From Henckelia pumila (lineage: Eukaryota; Streptophyta; Magnoliopsida; Lamiales; Gesneriaceae), in the NCBI RefSeq assembly GCF_033568475.1, contig NW_027331831.1, forward strand, positions 2,170,001-2,234,000: a stretch of DNA of 64,000 nucleotides. The letters are read 5' to 3'. Under the pieces are notes generated by a model that worked only from the letters and a program-made list of their open reading frames with translations, was not told where the DNA came from and made no database searches. The position numbers and the translations under genes are program-made. Positions 1 to 14,528 of this stretch are shown here, piece by piece; position 1 is the stretch's first letter, and each line of letters opens with the position of its first letter.

Positions 1-59
1 TATTTAAGTGATAATTTAGAAACTTTTGTTTTATTATTTGGTCGTGTCATGTAGACCGA

Positions 60-300
60 ACGCTTGTCATTTTACTAAAAGCGATGATTCAACTCAAAGG
101 ACAATTATTGCATCTCAACAATCTTCCACTCAATAATTGGCTCCTTCCAATCAATGAGAATTGAACTCATGACCTTGACTCTGATATCAATTATAATACC
201 AAACGATTGTCGTTTACCAAAAGCTATAGCTGGTGGTAATGGTGCAACTCAAATCTTTTAAACCACATAGCATTCGTCATGGTTCGACCGCTCTACCAAC
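60..300 (-). repeat. SINE/tRNA-like dispersed repeat remnant
   Basis: No coding sense is seen. Two related segments (about 60-100 and 202-252), each with a core like 'attgtcgtttaccaaaagc' followed by 'caactca', lie about 145 bp apart. Read on the minus strand, the stretch between them has a box-B-like 'gagttcaattctc' after a 'gatatcagag' segment. A tRNA-like 'ggtagagcggtcgaacc' lies just beyond it. This looks like an old short retroelement or a tRNA-related repeat. The family is unknown to me and the borders are approximate. Confidence 0.35.
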
Positions 301-424
301 AGAAACAATTATTTCACCTCAACATGTCATATTTATTAATTTGTGTGCTATATGTTCTTTGATTTTTATTTTGCATGTTTTGTATCATAAAAATATATCA
401 TCTATGTTTGATAAAATAGACGGC

Positions 425-965
425 CGATTGAAGAGGACAACGAGCAGGGCGTTTGGGTATCGCCAAAAAATAGAATTCTGAAGTTAAATACTGATGCATG
501 TTTTAATGAGAATTTTAATCAGTACAGTATCGGAGGTGCTAGCTCTTCGTGATAGTTAGAGACGTCTCCTCTTGACCTTTGGGAAACAAATAACACAACT
601 TTTATTTGTTGTCCATAGCGAGCTTCTAGCGGTGCTTGAAGGTGTCTTGTTAATTTTTGAGAATAATTTTAAAGATGTTCATATTGAATCGAATTTCTTA
701 CTAGCAGTGCAAGTAATTACGAACAGTCATGAATATCTGGGTTATATTAGGGTGTGTGCTTCAGAAATCAGAAACCTTCTATTGGATCTTGGAGCTTCTA
801 GCTTTACCCGTGTTTGTAGATCGGTTAGCATGATAGCTCATCATTTAGTATCTTTTGCTTCTTTTTCCCATTCGTTATTTATTTGGACGAATGATGAGTT
901 TTCTCTTGATTCCTTAAACTTGTAATGAACGATTTTGAGTTACAAGTTTCTCTAAAAAAAACAGA
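425..965 (+). pseudogene. LINE RNase H (RVT_3-type) remnant
   Basis: A degenerate reading frame resembles the C-terminal RNase H domain of plant L1-type LINEs. Around 470-530 it reads 'KNRILKLNTDACF', the usual domain start with its first Asp. After a stop and frame change the open frame at 572-925 has 'HSELLAVLEGVLL', then 'VHIESNFLLAVQ', and ends with 'VCRSVSMIAHHL'. The usual E-S-D triad member is E-S-N here, so a catalytic Asp is lost. A short A-run near 953-962 may be the remains of the poly(A) tail. The piece is 5' truncated and dead. A domesticated RNase H gene is unlikely because of the stop codon and the missing acidic residue. Confidence 0.6.
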
Positions 966-1400
966 TGATCGTATTTTATTGTTTAATTTAATATGCCCTA
1001 TTTTAAAAAAATTCGGTATTAAAAGTTTAGCTCATCCCTATTCAATTTGATTTGTGATTAACTATTATTTTTAATCATTCATTGTATTATCTAGTATGTA
1101 AAATAATAATAAAAAAATTAAAAAAATCACAAATCGATTAATGCAATTTGGGGTGATAATATATGATGAGTGTAAAGTAAATGAATTAATGTCGAGTAAA
1201 AAAAAAAAAAAGAAAGAAAGAAAGAAAGAAAGTAAGGGGAAAAAAATACAAAAAAAAAGAAAGAAGAAGAGAGAATCCGGTGGCCTACAAGCATGTTCGA
1301 TTAGTCACATACATCATAATCCCTGAAGTTACCAATTTTTCAATAAAACAGCATATGCCTAAGAATAAAATAAGAATATGCCAGTCCATAAAAGGGAAAA
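966..1400. other. AT-rich intergenic stretch with A-rich and GAAA microsatellite
   Basis: No gene is seen. It holds an A-run followed by an (AAAG)n tract at about 1200-1235 and a purine-rich stretch to 1275. Open frames across it consist of Lys/Arg/Glu runs from the simple repeat and are not evidence of coding. Confidence 0.6.
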
Positions 1401-1404
1401 ATTC

Positions 1405-1485
1405 GATGCTACCATGTGGGACAGCCCACATGGTAGCATCAAGGGTCCAAAAATCACTTGCATCTGCATGCAAGTGATTTGGGCC
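1405..1485. repeat. Two adjacent perfect hairpins (foldback element)
   Basis: Hairpin 1 is a perfect 16-bp stem, 1405-1420 against 1425-1440, with the 4-base loop 'acag'; its arm is 'gatgctaccatgtggg'. Hairpin 2 is a perfect 13-bp stem, 1451-1463 against 1468-1480, with loop 'ctgc'; its arm is 'aaatcacttgcat' and it extends outward imperfectly through GG/CC pairs. Ten bases separate them. Open frames exist on both strands here only because palindromes lack stops symmetrically. It could be the core of a small MITE or a young small-RNA hairpin. Confidence 0.7.
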
Positions 1486-1528
1486 ATTGATGTTACCCAA
1501 AGATGCACGAGAATATATATGTGTGTGT

Positions 1529-1529
<1 letters not shown>

Positions 1530-1565
<36 letters not shown>

Positions 1566-1575
1566 TAATAATTAC
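1530..1575. repeat. (TAA)n microsatellite
   Basis: About a dozen ATA/TAA trinucleotides in a row, with one interruption near 1560. From here to about 1885 the DNA is AT-rich and no gene is visible. Confidence 0.9.
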
Positions 1576-1886
1576 AAGAGTAAAACATATTTTACTACGC
1601 GAAAGTTTGATAAAATGTCAATTAGTAGATGAATTATCAAAAATAGCTCAATTGATACATGATCGAACTAAAAAGTAGATTTTATCTTTTAGTATAATTA
1701 CTTTTAAGTTCAATTATTTTTAATAAATTCAACTAAGTGCACATTTAATTTTTCAAAGTAATTTATAGATAAAAAATACAAAAATAAAATTATATTAATT
1801 TCAAAATTATAATAAATAATTATTTTAATATTTTATAATATGTTTATATTTTACTCATTAATATATTATTTATTAAAATTTAATAT

Positions 1887-2440
1887 GTTTTTTTTTTCCA
1901 AAATCCGTCTGTTGTGGCGGGGGTTAGGCGGACTCCTACCCGTTTATTAAAATAAAAAAGAATGTAAAACAAGATAGGGGTATTAGACCAAAGTCTCTCG
2001 AAAATTACACGAGCTCAAAATAAATACAAAAAGCCAGTTGAAACCAAAACTCAAAAGAAACCTAAATTACTTGAATATATGGCAGACCAAAGCAATCTAA
2101 TTTACAAATCCCCGTTAGGGGTCCCCGAATATCCTTAGGCATAAAATAGCAGAACCCTTAAGCAATCCCAAATTAGCCAATGCATTTGCAGAAACATTAG
2201 CTTCTCTATAAATATGAGATTTCCTAACCACTGAGGAATGTAATATCTCTTGAATCTGTGTCAAAGTGTTACTAAAATCCCAGCTAGTGTTGTCCGCATC
2301 AATGATTGAAAGTGAAACCATAGAATCAACTTCAAGCCACAACAAAAAAAAATTATGCAACTTGCAAATCTGGAGCCCCTTGAGTTCAAGCACGAACATA
2401 AACAAAATAAATATTTGTTTATTTATATTTAAGTTCAAGC
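1887..2440 (-). pseudogene. LINE 3' end with RNase H remnant and poly(A) tail
   Basis: On the minus strand the frame at 2115-2438 carries 'LWLEVDSMVSLSII' and, 60 residues on, 'SHIYREANVSANALANLG'. These are the second acidic motif and the C-terminal motif of the RVT_3 RNase H domain of plant LINEs. The T-run at about 1888-1897 on the plus strand is the matching poly(A) tail. Everything upstream of the RNase H domain is missing, as is usual for 5'-truncated LINE copies. It is a different copy from the large LINE at 33-38 kb. Confidence 0.65.
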
Positions 2441-4365
2441 ACGAATATAATAAAATAAATATTTATTTATTCATATTTAAGTTCAAGAATGAATAAAAAA
2501 ATATAAACTTACAAATTCTTAAATCAAACCGAAAAAATTTACATGATAAAGTCAAACAAGTTGAGACAAACAATGACTGAGATTTTTTTCTATGAGATTT
2601 GTTTTTTTATGATCTACATCTTTAGTGTTGAACAATTTTTTTTAAAAAAATTCAACAGAACAAAAATAGATTTCGAAAGACTAAAATGATGATTATGTTT
2701 GTCTCAACAGTTTAAAAACAAGATCACGTGCTCTAGTGATATATATTTATTTTATTAATTTTCATCAACTATTACAATATTTGTAATTGTATAATTTGAG
2801 CACAATTATTTATCATGATATAATTTTAAATAAATATGATATTTTTAAAATTAATCAACAAATAATCTTGAAAATAAAATTATGTACCTAATCAAATTTT
2901 ATTAATAGTAATTGGACTTAATAGCAATTTAGATAAAGGATAAAATTGACATTTTAATTTGATCATATAACATTTAAACAATTTACAATAGTTCATGTAC
3001 CAATTACCAAAATAAATATTACTAATAATAATATTAATAATAATAATAATAATATATTATAGTGATTTTAATAAATCTCAAAAGCAAAGTATGTTAATAA
3101 AAAAACTCATAATAATTTATTTTTAGAGTTTACAAACTTTACCTTAATTGGTGTCATTGATTCTCACACTAAAATTATTGACAAATTAGTCGTTTTATAT
3201 GACATCTTTTTTTAGCCATTTTATATTTTTCCATGTACTAAAATGACATTCATTATGTGCCTTTTGATTTTTTATTTACAAAAAATGTCACACACATTTA
3301 AATTTTTATACATATATTAATTGCACTTTGGTTACCATTTATTTACGAAAGCGTTATATTTTTTTTGTATTTATTAAATTTTACCATTTTCAGTTTTTTC
3401 AATAAAAAAACCGGACTATAAAAGTACGTAACATGTGCACCAAAACTAATATTAAATAATGCATTGGCCATAACTTTCTTTTTTCTTCTTCTGTTTTTTT
3501 TTAAAAAATGCATTGTATTTATATTTGAAATTTTGACCCTAACCGTCAGAATTCATTTTATTATTTATAACATATTGTATATTTTTCATTCAGACATTTA
3601 AAGACAGTTTTGTCAAAGTTGGAAAAAATTCAAAAATCAATTTGAGTTCAAATCAGACCTTTTTATGCCTCAAAATCAATTTCGAACTATCTCCATCAGA
3701 AATCTCAAGTCAATTTTCATTCACGTCCCAAAATCTTCAAACATAGATGACATATTTAAACTAAGATTTAATTAATAACAAGACAATTATTAGAACATAT
3801 ATCTCCAACATTAACCTAATTAGCTATTTTAATCACACAAAAACTCTCGTGAAACATTTTCAACGGTAAATTTTGTGAGACACATTTTTTAATCGTATTT
3901 ATGATAATTTATTAGCTTGTTATACCAAAAGTATTGTAAATGTGAGTGAATTTGACTCGTCTCACAGATCAACCGTTTAACAAGAGATCAAATCTTACAA
4001 TTAATACTCCGTAAACCGTAATCGAGTTTCTAACTAGAAATATCATCTCAAATATTTTATGTTAGATGAACTAGAAATAATAATCTGTTAAAAATTCACT
4101 CTTTTTGTTAAGTTAATTTAATTTAATCACATTTTTTTAGATAACTAAATTCATGTATACTATATTACAATGTAATTATTTTTTATACATAAAACAAGTG
4201 GTTAATTCAGTTCTATACGAAATCAACAACGTGCGGTATCCTGTTTCCTACTCGCAAAAGAACACATTATTCCAAAGAAATTCAATCTCGGCGGACTCCG
4301 AGAGCCAATCATAACAGGACACGTAAGCATCGTATTACGAACGCAACTAGCTATGCCACGGGATG
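2441..4365. other. AT-rich intergenic region upstream of the S6K gene
   Basis: No coding sequence is recognisable. It includes a (TAA)n-like tract near 3020-3060 and a degenerate MITE (listed separately) near 3843-3990. The last few hundred bases are presumably the S6K promoter, with a TATA-like 'ctatttaaatgg' at about 4371-4382. Confidence 0.6.
3843..3992. mobile_element. Degenerate foldback MITE ('gtgagac/gtctcac' family)
   Basis: The left end reads 'ctcgtgaaacattttcaacgg' in outline and the right end 'gtctcacagatcaaccg' followed by 'aacaagaga'. The two ends are roughly inverse complements. The same family is clearer at 28147-28317 and also appears at 47668-47830. This copy has decayed and no target duplication is evident. 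Confidence 0.45.
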
Positions 4366-4399
4366 TTCGGCTATTTAAATGGAAGCGGCCACCCGACAC

Positions 4400-5409
4400 T
4401 TTTTCCTTCTCACTTCTCGCCACCTGCCATCTTTTTTGCGCTGCATCTGCGGATTTCCTCAAGGTAAGATCTAATCAACTTGATGTAATTTTTTTCGATC
4501 GTGTTTTATGGTATTTAATTCAAGTTCTTTGTTTAAGATCTTTTATGGGGTTCGAGCTATTTGGTTCGGTGGTGCTTGTTCATAGATTTGTTTCGGTTTT
4601 GTTTCTGATCGGTCATAGTTTTTGCGTTTCCTGTCTTCTTGACGGTTGATTTATTGTGGGATTTCTGGGTTCTTTTTGCTTTTTACTAGGTATTAGTTAA
4701 TTGATGAATTGGACAAAATTTATTTTCTTGGTTTTCGCCTATTTGTTTTCTTGACGTGTTTTGAGTGTTTGCCGATTATTGATTGAAGTTCGTTTCGTGA
4801 CTGAACCTTGGATTATCGTTTCTGTACGATGTTTGCGGTTTATTGACGTATATCGTGTTTTCTCACCTTGTTCCGTTTCTGAATGGTACAAAAGACACTG
4901 GATCTAGGAAAGTAAGTCGGGACTCGGGGGCGATCTCCTGCGTTTTGGGGAAAATCGAACATTTTTGAACAATTATACGTACAAGTTAAAATTTATTTAA
5001 TATTCGTGTCATTGATATTGTGATTGCATAAAACTTTCTTTTTCACAACTCTAGCCGTCGTAAAAATTATTTCTTGGCGAGATCTTTGTATTTTTATCAA
5101 AATTGGATTGTTTGTTTGTGATGAAGTTAACTACTACTTCGTACTATTACAGCCCAAGTCGTCTGATATTCATGAATTCAAGAATCTCATCTGGATCCAC
5201 CGTTTCCTGTCAAGTGGGAAACCAGAGCAAGTGCAATTTCTGGATTTCAGTCTGCCTCTTCCCAAGATTTCTTGGAACGCCAGTTTCATTTGTGGACTAT
5301 TTACTGTTCAAAGCTATTGTCAGAGGTCCTTCATCACTACTAATTTAGACTTTTCCTGGGAGCCTCAATTCAGACATCAGCCGGACCTTGTTCTTTCATA
5401 TTTGGCATC
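4400..5409 (+). promoter_or_regulatory. S6K 5' UTR with a leader intron
   Basis: The probable leader exon ends at 4463 with a textbook donor, 'aag|gtaagatc'. A T-rich intron follows and a likely acceptor 'ttacag' ends at 5152. The second leader exon then runs to the ATG at 5410. Open frames in this stretch are short, lack recognisable protein similarity and are read here as UTR. The exact transcription start is not visible. Confidence 0.45.
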
Positions 5410-7495
<2,086 letters not shown>

Positions 7496-7973
7496 TGTTT
7501 AAGAATTGCTGTCTGCGGAAGATCTATCTTGAAACTTGATTGTTGTACTATATTACTGTTGTGTTTTTTTTACTGTTTTTTAGCCACCTGGGAATATGCC
7601 GAGACCCCAATAAGTGCGGTTTGACTTGACCCAAAACAATAATATTGGATGCATTTGTCTCGAGCTTGATGTTCCGCTCCATGTACTAGTCATCATATTT
7701 AAACTCAATTTACATGTATACCACCCAAACTTTCTTGCAGTCGTGATAATTTTCAACGGCTCTACGATGTTGTTTGAAAATGTTTTAAAAAAATGATTTT
7801 GAACTCGTGCATGAAAGAGACATCGGGGTTGATTATCTAATTAGGGTGGGAGAAATCAGTACTTTCGTCCTACAAATAGTCATTTTATTTTAATCAACAA
7901 AAACATCAGAAACAAATGAATGTATACATAGCATACTTGAAAAACTCATCCAGTAATCAATCTACTCATCCCC
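7496..7973. other. 3' UTRs between convergent genes
   Basis: Space between the S6K stop (7495) and the stop of the minus-strand receptor kinase (7974). It must hold the 3' UTRs and poly(A) sites of both genes. No other gene is seen. Confidence 0.6.
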
Positions 7974-9885
7974 TCACGGCGTCTGCACGTTGGAGTCTTT
8001 CGACCGATTATCCTCTGATGATGGCCTGTTATCCCCTTCGGAACCTCGAATTTCCTCTATCATCCGCACAACATCATCCATACTCGGTCTCATATCCACC
8101 CCCTTTGCCACACATGATAGCGCAACCTGCAGCAACTGCACCATCTCCTCCTCAATATTCTGGTACTTCATAAGCTCCACGTCGAAAACCTCAGCTGTCC
8201 ATTCCTCACGAACAACAGAACGAACCCATCTAGGCAGATCGATCACCTCATCGTACCCCATATATTGGATCGGTGATTTTCCTGTGAGAATCTCCAGTAG
8301 GAGCACACCAAAGCTATAAACATCTGACTTTTGACTCATTTTTTGAGCCTCAATCACTTCTGGTGCTCGGTATCCAGCAACCCGGTATTTGGTGGGAATG
8401 GAGTTGAATAAAGAGCCTAAGGCGAAATCAGTAACCCGAGCATCTAGGGCATCGGTGAGGAGTATGTTTGACGACTTGATGTTTCCATGAGTAAATTTAG
8501 TGCCACCTTCTGAATGGATGTGAGCTAGTCCCCTTGCTGCTCCTAGTGCAATGTTTAGCCTTGTGTCCCAATCTAGTGGCGTTCGTCCAGTGCCTCGGTT
8601 ACCTGTTGTTGTAGAACAGTTAAATTTTAAAGCAAGAATGCTTGTAGAAAACAAGAGAAAGCATACCATGCAAGGCTGAACACAAGCTACTGGCAGGCAT
8701 GTACTCATACACAAGAAGCTTCTCATCCTTGGAGTAATAATAAGCAAGCTGAGGCAGAACATTAGGATGAATCCCGAGTGCATTCAATGTCTCCATATGC
8801 TGTTCAAACTCTTTCTTTCCGATCCCCACTTCCTTGAGTCGTTTCACCACAACTGTCGTGGATTCATCCAAAATCGCCTTGTAGGCAGTACCGTAGCTTC
8901 CCTTCCCAAGAACTTCTGCCGATGCTCTAAGCAAATCCTCAAGATCAAAGGTATATGAACACCGTTGGAAGAAAACTAGCTTGTTTTTCTCAGCTTCTTG
9001 AACCCCGCTCCCGAAATCCTCCGACTTCAAATTCTCAGTCTTTGCAATACTGGACGCCTTGGTTTTGATTACACGAGTGCCACCAGAATTGCTTTTCTTT
9101 TTCATACATCGGAGCAAGACAGCCAAAGCTAGAAGAATCATAAGAGAACTACCACCAATGACAATTGCAGCAATAGCTCCTGTACTGAGTTTTCTTGAGC
9201 TGACTGCTCTTTGTCTTCCAAGAATTTCAGGCGAAGAAGAACTTTCGGATGCGGGGAGAGGGGATGGAGATAATCCCGAGCAGTAAGTCAATGGAGGGCC
9301 GCACAAAAGAGAGTTTCCTATAAACGAAGAAATGGGAAACTTCTGCAGGGCAGAAGGTATCGATCCATTCAATGTGTTGTAGCTCAAATTCAGAAGCCTG
9401 AGTCTTGGAAGATCAAGATTCGGTATGTTTCCGGAGAAAGAGTTGGATGACAGATCAAGAACAGTGATCCTAGAGGAAAGGACTAGAGGAATGCCACCAG
9501 AAAAGTTATTTTGCTGAATGTAAACTGATCTAAGGGAAGGAATGGAAAGCATATCAGAAGGTAGATTTCCGTTGAGAAAGTTTGAGCGTAAGCTGATTAC
9601 TCTTAGAGCATCAAGATTTCCAATAGTTTTATCCGGTATGGAGCCATAAAAACCAATGCCAGGAAGATGAATACCAACCACTCGAGTCCCATCTTTCGAG
9701 CAAGTAATGCCAATCCAAGAAGTGCATATGGGATTAGACGAATTCCAGTCAAGTTTCCGAATGTGTGGGACAGAAGCAGCAAACTCAAGCAAAGCCTGTT
9801 TGTCCGAGTTAAGATCAGAACTTGCTACTGCCGAAATTGCTAGTAACAGCAAAAGATTCGCGACCGTTTGAAACCCGAGTCTCAT
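7974..9885 (-). CDS. LRR receptor-like kinase, subfamily LRR-III, probably kinase-inactive
   Basis: Membrane receptor-like protein of the type annotated in Arabidopsis as 'probable inactive receptor kinase' (At5g58300/At2g26730 group). Exons 8667-9885 and 7974-8602 join inside 'CAT G|GT' to give 615 residues. Order: signal peptide with '[13 protein letters not shown]', N-terminal LRR cap with '[17 protein letters not shown]', about five LRRs, a Ser/Pro-rich spacer, one membrane helix ('[20 protein letters not shown]'), then a kinase-like domain. 'VVVKRLKEV' keeps the ATP-binding Lys and '[11 protein letters not shown]' the loop. The catalytic 'HRD' is 'HGN' and 'DFG' is 'DFALG', so phosphotransfer is doubtful. 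An upstream in-frame ATG at 10038 adds 51 residues ahead of the signal peptide, so 9885 is preferred and 9886-10038 is taken as leader. Confidence 0.9.
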
Positions 9886-12064
9886 TCGAAGCTTCAGAGA
9901 GGACACACGCAGACAATACAAGTTTTCAAGTTCGATTCCTCGTTTCTTGCCAATTCTTGACATATCACAACTTGCAGATACGAGCCAAGCTTCTGTTTGT
10001 GACAATGTGGAGTTCATAAACAGCAAGAAAATGAGCATTTAAATGAAAAAAAATAAAATCATGAAAAATATAACATGATGATCAGATTTGACATGCAAAA
10101 CTTGAAATGAATTTGAATACACTTCCTTCGATTTAATATTTCAAAAGGGATCTATAATTGATTTGGTTAAAAGACAGTGCATTATGTGAACAAAAAGGTA
10201 GAAACATGGATAGCTAAATGCACAAGATTCCAATTATGAATACTAAAAGTAACGTCTTGCACTCTTTTGGTCAATAAAGTTATTCTTTTCATATTTTTCC
10301 ATTAAACAAGCGAAAACATATTGTTTCCATTGTTCTAAAAGTATTTAATCGAAAATCGTTGCATTAAGTTTCGTAATATTGACTAGATTTATTTTAAACA
10401 GTGTATGGATTCAAAATATTTTGAGATACTTAATTAATACTACAATCAAGTTCTTTGACAAAATTAAAACTGTACGTCAACATACAATTTGTGGCCTTAA
10501 ATTTCATTCAATTCATGTTTGGGTTCAAAATCACGATATGACGATAAATTTTTCTCTTTCAAGAAGTTCATCCAAACATGGCGTTTAACAAAATTTACAT
10601 ATACTCAAAATTTTCATTTTTTTTAAAAAAATTTAAGGGCCCACCTTTATTAGGGTGCATAAGATTTCAATCCGACAAAATAAAGGACACCGATAAACAT
10701 CTATTTTGTCGAGGCAAATGTACCACTACTTGATTATATAAATTAGATTTACATAAATATTTACAAGTTTTTAATAAACTATTTTCAAGTTTATAAGTTT
10801 AAAGAAGCTGTGAACATGCAACTCAATGTTTTTGCACATAAAGAAGGTGAAATGTAATTTTGAAACACAGATTCGGACGAAAAGTTGCCCAATTAAGAAG
10901 ACTTCATAGCGAAGAAATCTGAAAAAAAAAAAACAATAAAAAGAGGAAGTGGTTAAGTTATATGATTATTTGTAGATAGGAGAACTTTATGTAACCAAAA
11001 TTGAAAAAAGAAAAGAAAAAAAGCAAAATATTCTTGATTGACTTTTTTCCCCCATAGTGGAAAAGCAAGTAGTGACTTACTTTAACACACTGTAATTCTT
11101 TTATATTTAAAATTGCACTGGAAATTTAATACTTAAGCAATCCATATATTCAAAAAGTTGAGCTAGGATTAAGAATCCAATCTAAAGAGATTAAAAAGAG
11201 ATTCACAATAAAGCAAAAGCAAAAGTTTGGTTCTAACTTTGTTGTATAGTGTGTATTAAAGAGACACAACACGATGATGCGAAAATAAAAAGTGGAGGAG
11301 GCAAACTTTAGTAGCTTGCATTTTACATCTTCAAGAATTATATATATATATTTTTTTATTAAAAAAGTATTTTATATCTATAAAATATTTCCTACGAATA
11401 TCAAGCAAAAATTATCCGATCCATCACCAGATTAACCTCAAATTACTGCATTGGACAACAAATAATAATTTGACAAATATAAATTATATCTTTACAAGAA
11501 TCAAAGATGAACTTACGGACAAAGAAAGCCAAGATTTTGGTCAAAAAATCTCCGAGAAATCAAGCTTTGTGACTCGAAAACCTTTGGAAAACAATGGCAA
11601 GCCTTCAAATTGCACCTTTAGTTTGGTGGAACTTATAAAATGCATGTATTTGTAAATGGTATGTATCTGAATAAATGTGGAAATTTGAAATCCAACGGTA
11701 ATGATTGGCATAAAGGGAAGTTTAAGAGGCGAGCGATGCATTTCATTAATGACTCATTATGCACCACAATTATTTTCTTTCACTTATTGTTAATTAATTA
11801 ATTCAATTTTGTAAAAAAAATTAAAGAAACTGATAAAAATAATGAATAAATATATATTTAATATTTATCCCCCCCTTTTGTTGAAATTTCTTTGGCAATC
11901 CAACGGAAAATTCGGCAAAAAGTAGAAACAAAAGCAATTATTATTTATATCTATGCATAATGGAATATAGGTCATAAATCACATAGTTTTTACCAACATT
12001 AGGTATCGGTTTAGAATGCAGTTGTTCCACGATTTCGGACAAGGGGATTGGATTGGATGAGATC

Positions 12065-12395
12065 AATGTTCTAAAATGCTCGCTTAAGCGACGCTTAATC
12101 TTGTTTAAGTTTTAACATGTTTAAGCTCTATTAAGCGATCGTTTTTTAGAACGCAAGATTTCATTTATTTTTAAAATAAAAACATTTTTATAAATATGTA
12201 TATTTATAGTTTAGAACTTGAATTATCTATTAAATCATATAATTATGGTTAATCTAATATTTTATTTAATGTTTGTCTTAAAATAATTAAAATTATAGTA
12301 AAAATTGAAAACGTTTTTTTACGCTTAAACTCGTTCTAAACTCGCTTAAACTTGACCTCCATGCTTCGACGCGCTTCACGCTTTTTTAAACTTTG
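12065..12395. mobile_element. MITE-like foldback with 'cgcttaagcg' motifs
   Basis: The left part has 'ctcgcttaagcgacgc' and several 'tttaag' motifs. The right part has 'acgcttaaactcg', 'ctcgcttaaac' and 'cgcgcttcacgc'. The motifs run in roughly inverted order around an AT-rich centre, which suggests a decayed DNA-transposon derivative. The borders and target duplication are not clear. Confidence 0.4.
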
Positions 12396-13185
12396 GATGA
12401 GATGGGCAGGGCAGGTCAAGAAGAAAAAAATGTACACACAAGTTTTAAAATTACAAACACGTGTGTTAGAAATCATACTCATTTAATTCGAAAATATTAT
12501 ATGTACTGGTGGGCATGACACACGTAATATGTTTGTCTCGTATAAAAAAATAAAGTACAAGCTATAATTTTTTTTACACTGAAATGATATGATATAAAAA
12601 TAAAATACATGGAAAAATTTATTAAATAAATTAAATCACGTTATTAATTTGATAGTTAATATAGATCGTTCTTATGATATACATAGGAATATACATATAT
12701 ATAATATTTCATAATACAATTGTTGTATTTGGGTTTGACAAAATACAACCTCCACCAAAACGAATTTAATATTAAATAACCGTTCAAATATTTTTTTAAA
12801 TTGATAGTGAAATTTTTTTTTTGAGATGATTTTGAAATGAATTATTAAAATAGTCTGTCTAAACAAATTAATTAATGAAATATATTGATTTGATTCTCAA
12901 AATTTTAACTATAATTTTTTTTAAAAATAAATAAATAAAAATTTAACTATAAACTATTTTGTAGCTGAAAACGTTCATGGGCATTTCTAAATTGGGCCAG
13001 TGTGGCTTTTTATCGGGCCATGAGCCCTTCCACTTTATAAAATAGGCAGTGTGCCATCAGGCCCAGATTCCTAAAAACGTTATTGTTTTCTGACTTATAA
13101 AAACAATTTGGAGGCCATACAAATTTTCATATGCACGGTTAAATTAATTATCTTGGAATATAAAATTAATATGCTATTGTGACTA

Positions 13186-13432
13186 GTACATATCGTTTAG
13201 TTTAAATGGTAAGATAAGTAATCCATAGATAAGTAATATAATGTAAATTAAAAATAAATAAGAAAAAATAGTTAATACATTATTTGATTTCATGGATAGA
13301 TTATAATTTATTTGATTTAATTGATATAAAATTATTAATTAATAAATAGATAAATAATATGACGAAAATAAGGCAAAATTAATTGGGATAAGTTATACAT
13401 AAATTAATAATACATCAAACCAAACAATGCCT
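13186..13432. mobile_element. Possible MITE, AT-rich, with imperfect inverted ends
   Basis: The left end 'cgtttagtttaaatgg' followed by 'aagataagt' is partly complementary to the right end 'acttatc..' and 'catcaaaccaaacaatg'. The interior is almost pure A/T. Ends containing 'ttggtttga' are common in plant hAT-like MITEs. The assignment is tentative. Confidence 0.3.
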
Positions 13433-13765
13433 ATAAAATAAAAACATTCTTATTTATACACTAAAAACTTCAAATTATTTAAAATTACCATAGAACGAGT
13501 AATGATAATCAATAATATCAACCATTATCATAATTTCGTGTATTCAACTTGGTAACATATATAACTGAGGACCAAAAATTTAAACAAATACTTACTCAAA
13601 ATATTATCGTTAACTTAATTTTATTTTATTTTATTTTAATAATTAAAAAATATATATTCGTAAGAAATATTTGGAATTGACAAACATACCCCGATGCCCG
13701 AGACGAACGACGGAAGGTTCAGATGTGAGTACAAATATCCAACGGTTCATGTTTATTTCCAACAC

Positions 13766-13859
13766 ATATATATACGTCCGACGAAAACCCTAGAATTATT
13801 CGTCTTCTACTCGCCTCCACCACTCTTCGCTTGCTCCCCCTCTCCGAGATAAAAAAAAA
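13766..13859 (+). promoter_or_regulatory. eS27 core promoter: TATA box and telo-box
   Basis: A TATA element 'catatatata' lies at about 13765-13774. It is followed by 'aaaccctag' at 13785-13793, the telo-box that is typical near the start of plant ribosomal-protein genes, and then a pyrimidine-rich leader to the ATG at 13860. This arrangement is what is expected for a coordinately expressed ribosomal-protein gene. Confidence 0.7.

Positions 13860-14528
<669 letters not shown>

Larger units (their letters stand above)
10039..13759. other. AT-rich intergenic region
   Basis: No gene is recognisable on either strand over 3.7 kb. It contains the presumed receptor-kinase promoter (minus strand, near 10040-10300), a short TA run near 11340, and two likely MITE-type repeats listed separately. 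Around 12990-13070 several 'tgggcc'/'ggccca' motifs occur; these resemble plant site II elements and could belong to the eS27 promoter region. Short open frames here look like noise. Confidence 0.55.

Noticed and set aside
1285-1632. Overlapping open frames on both strands reading 'MWAVPHGSI' and similar
   Set aside because: They run through perfect palindromes and a TAA microsatellite; frames on both strands mirror each other and match no family.
9886-10038. Upstream ATG at 10038 as start of the receptor kinase
   Set aside because: It would put 51 residues before a good signal peptide; the ATG at 9885 begins directly with that signal peptide.
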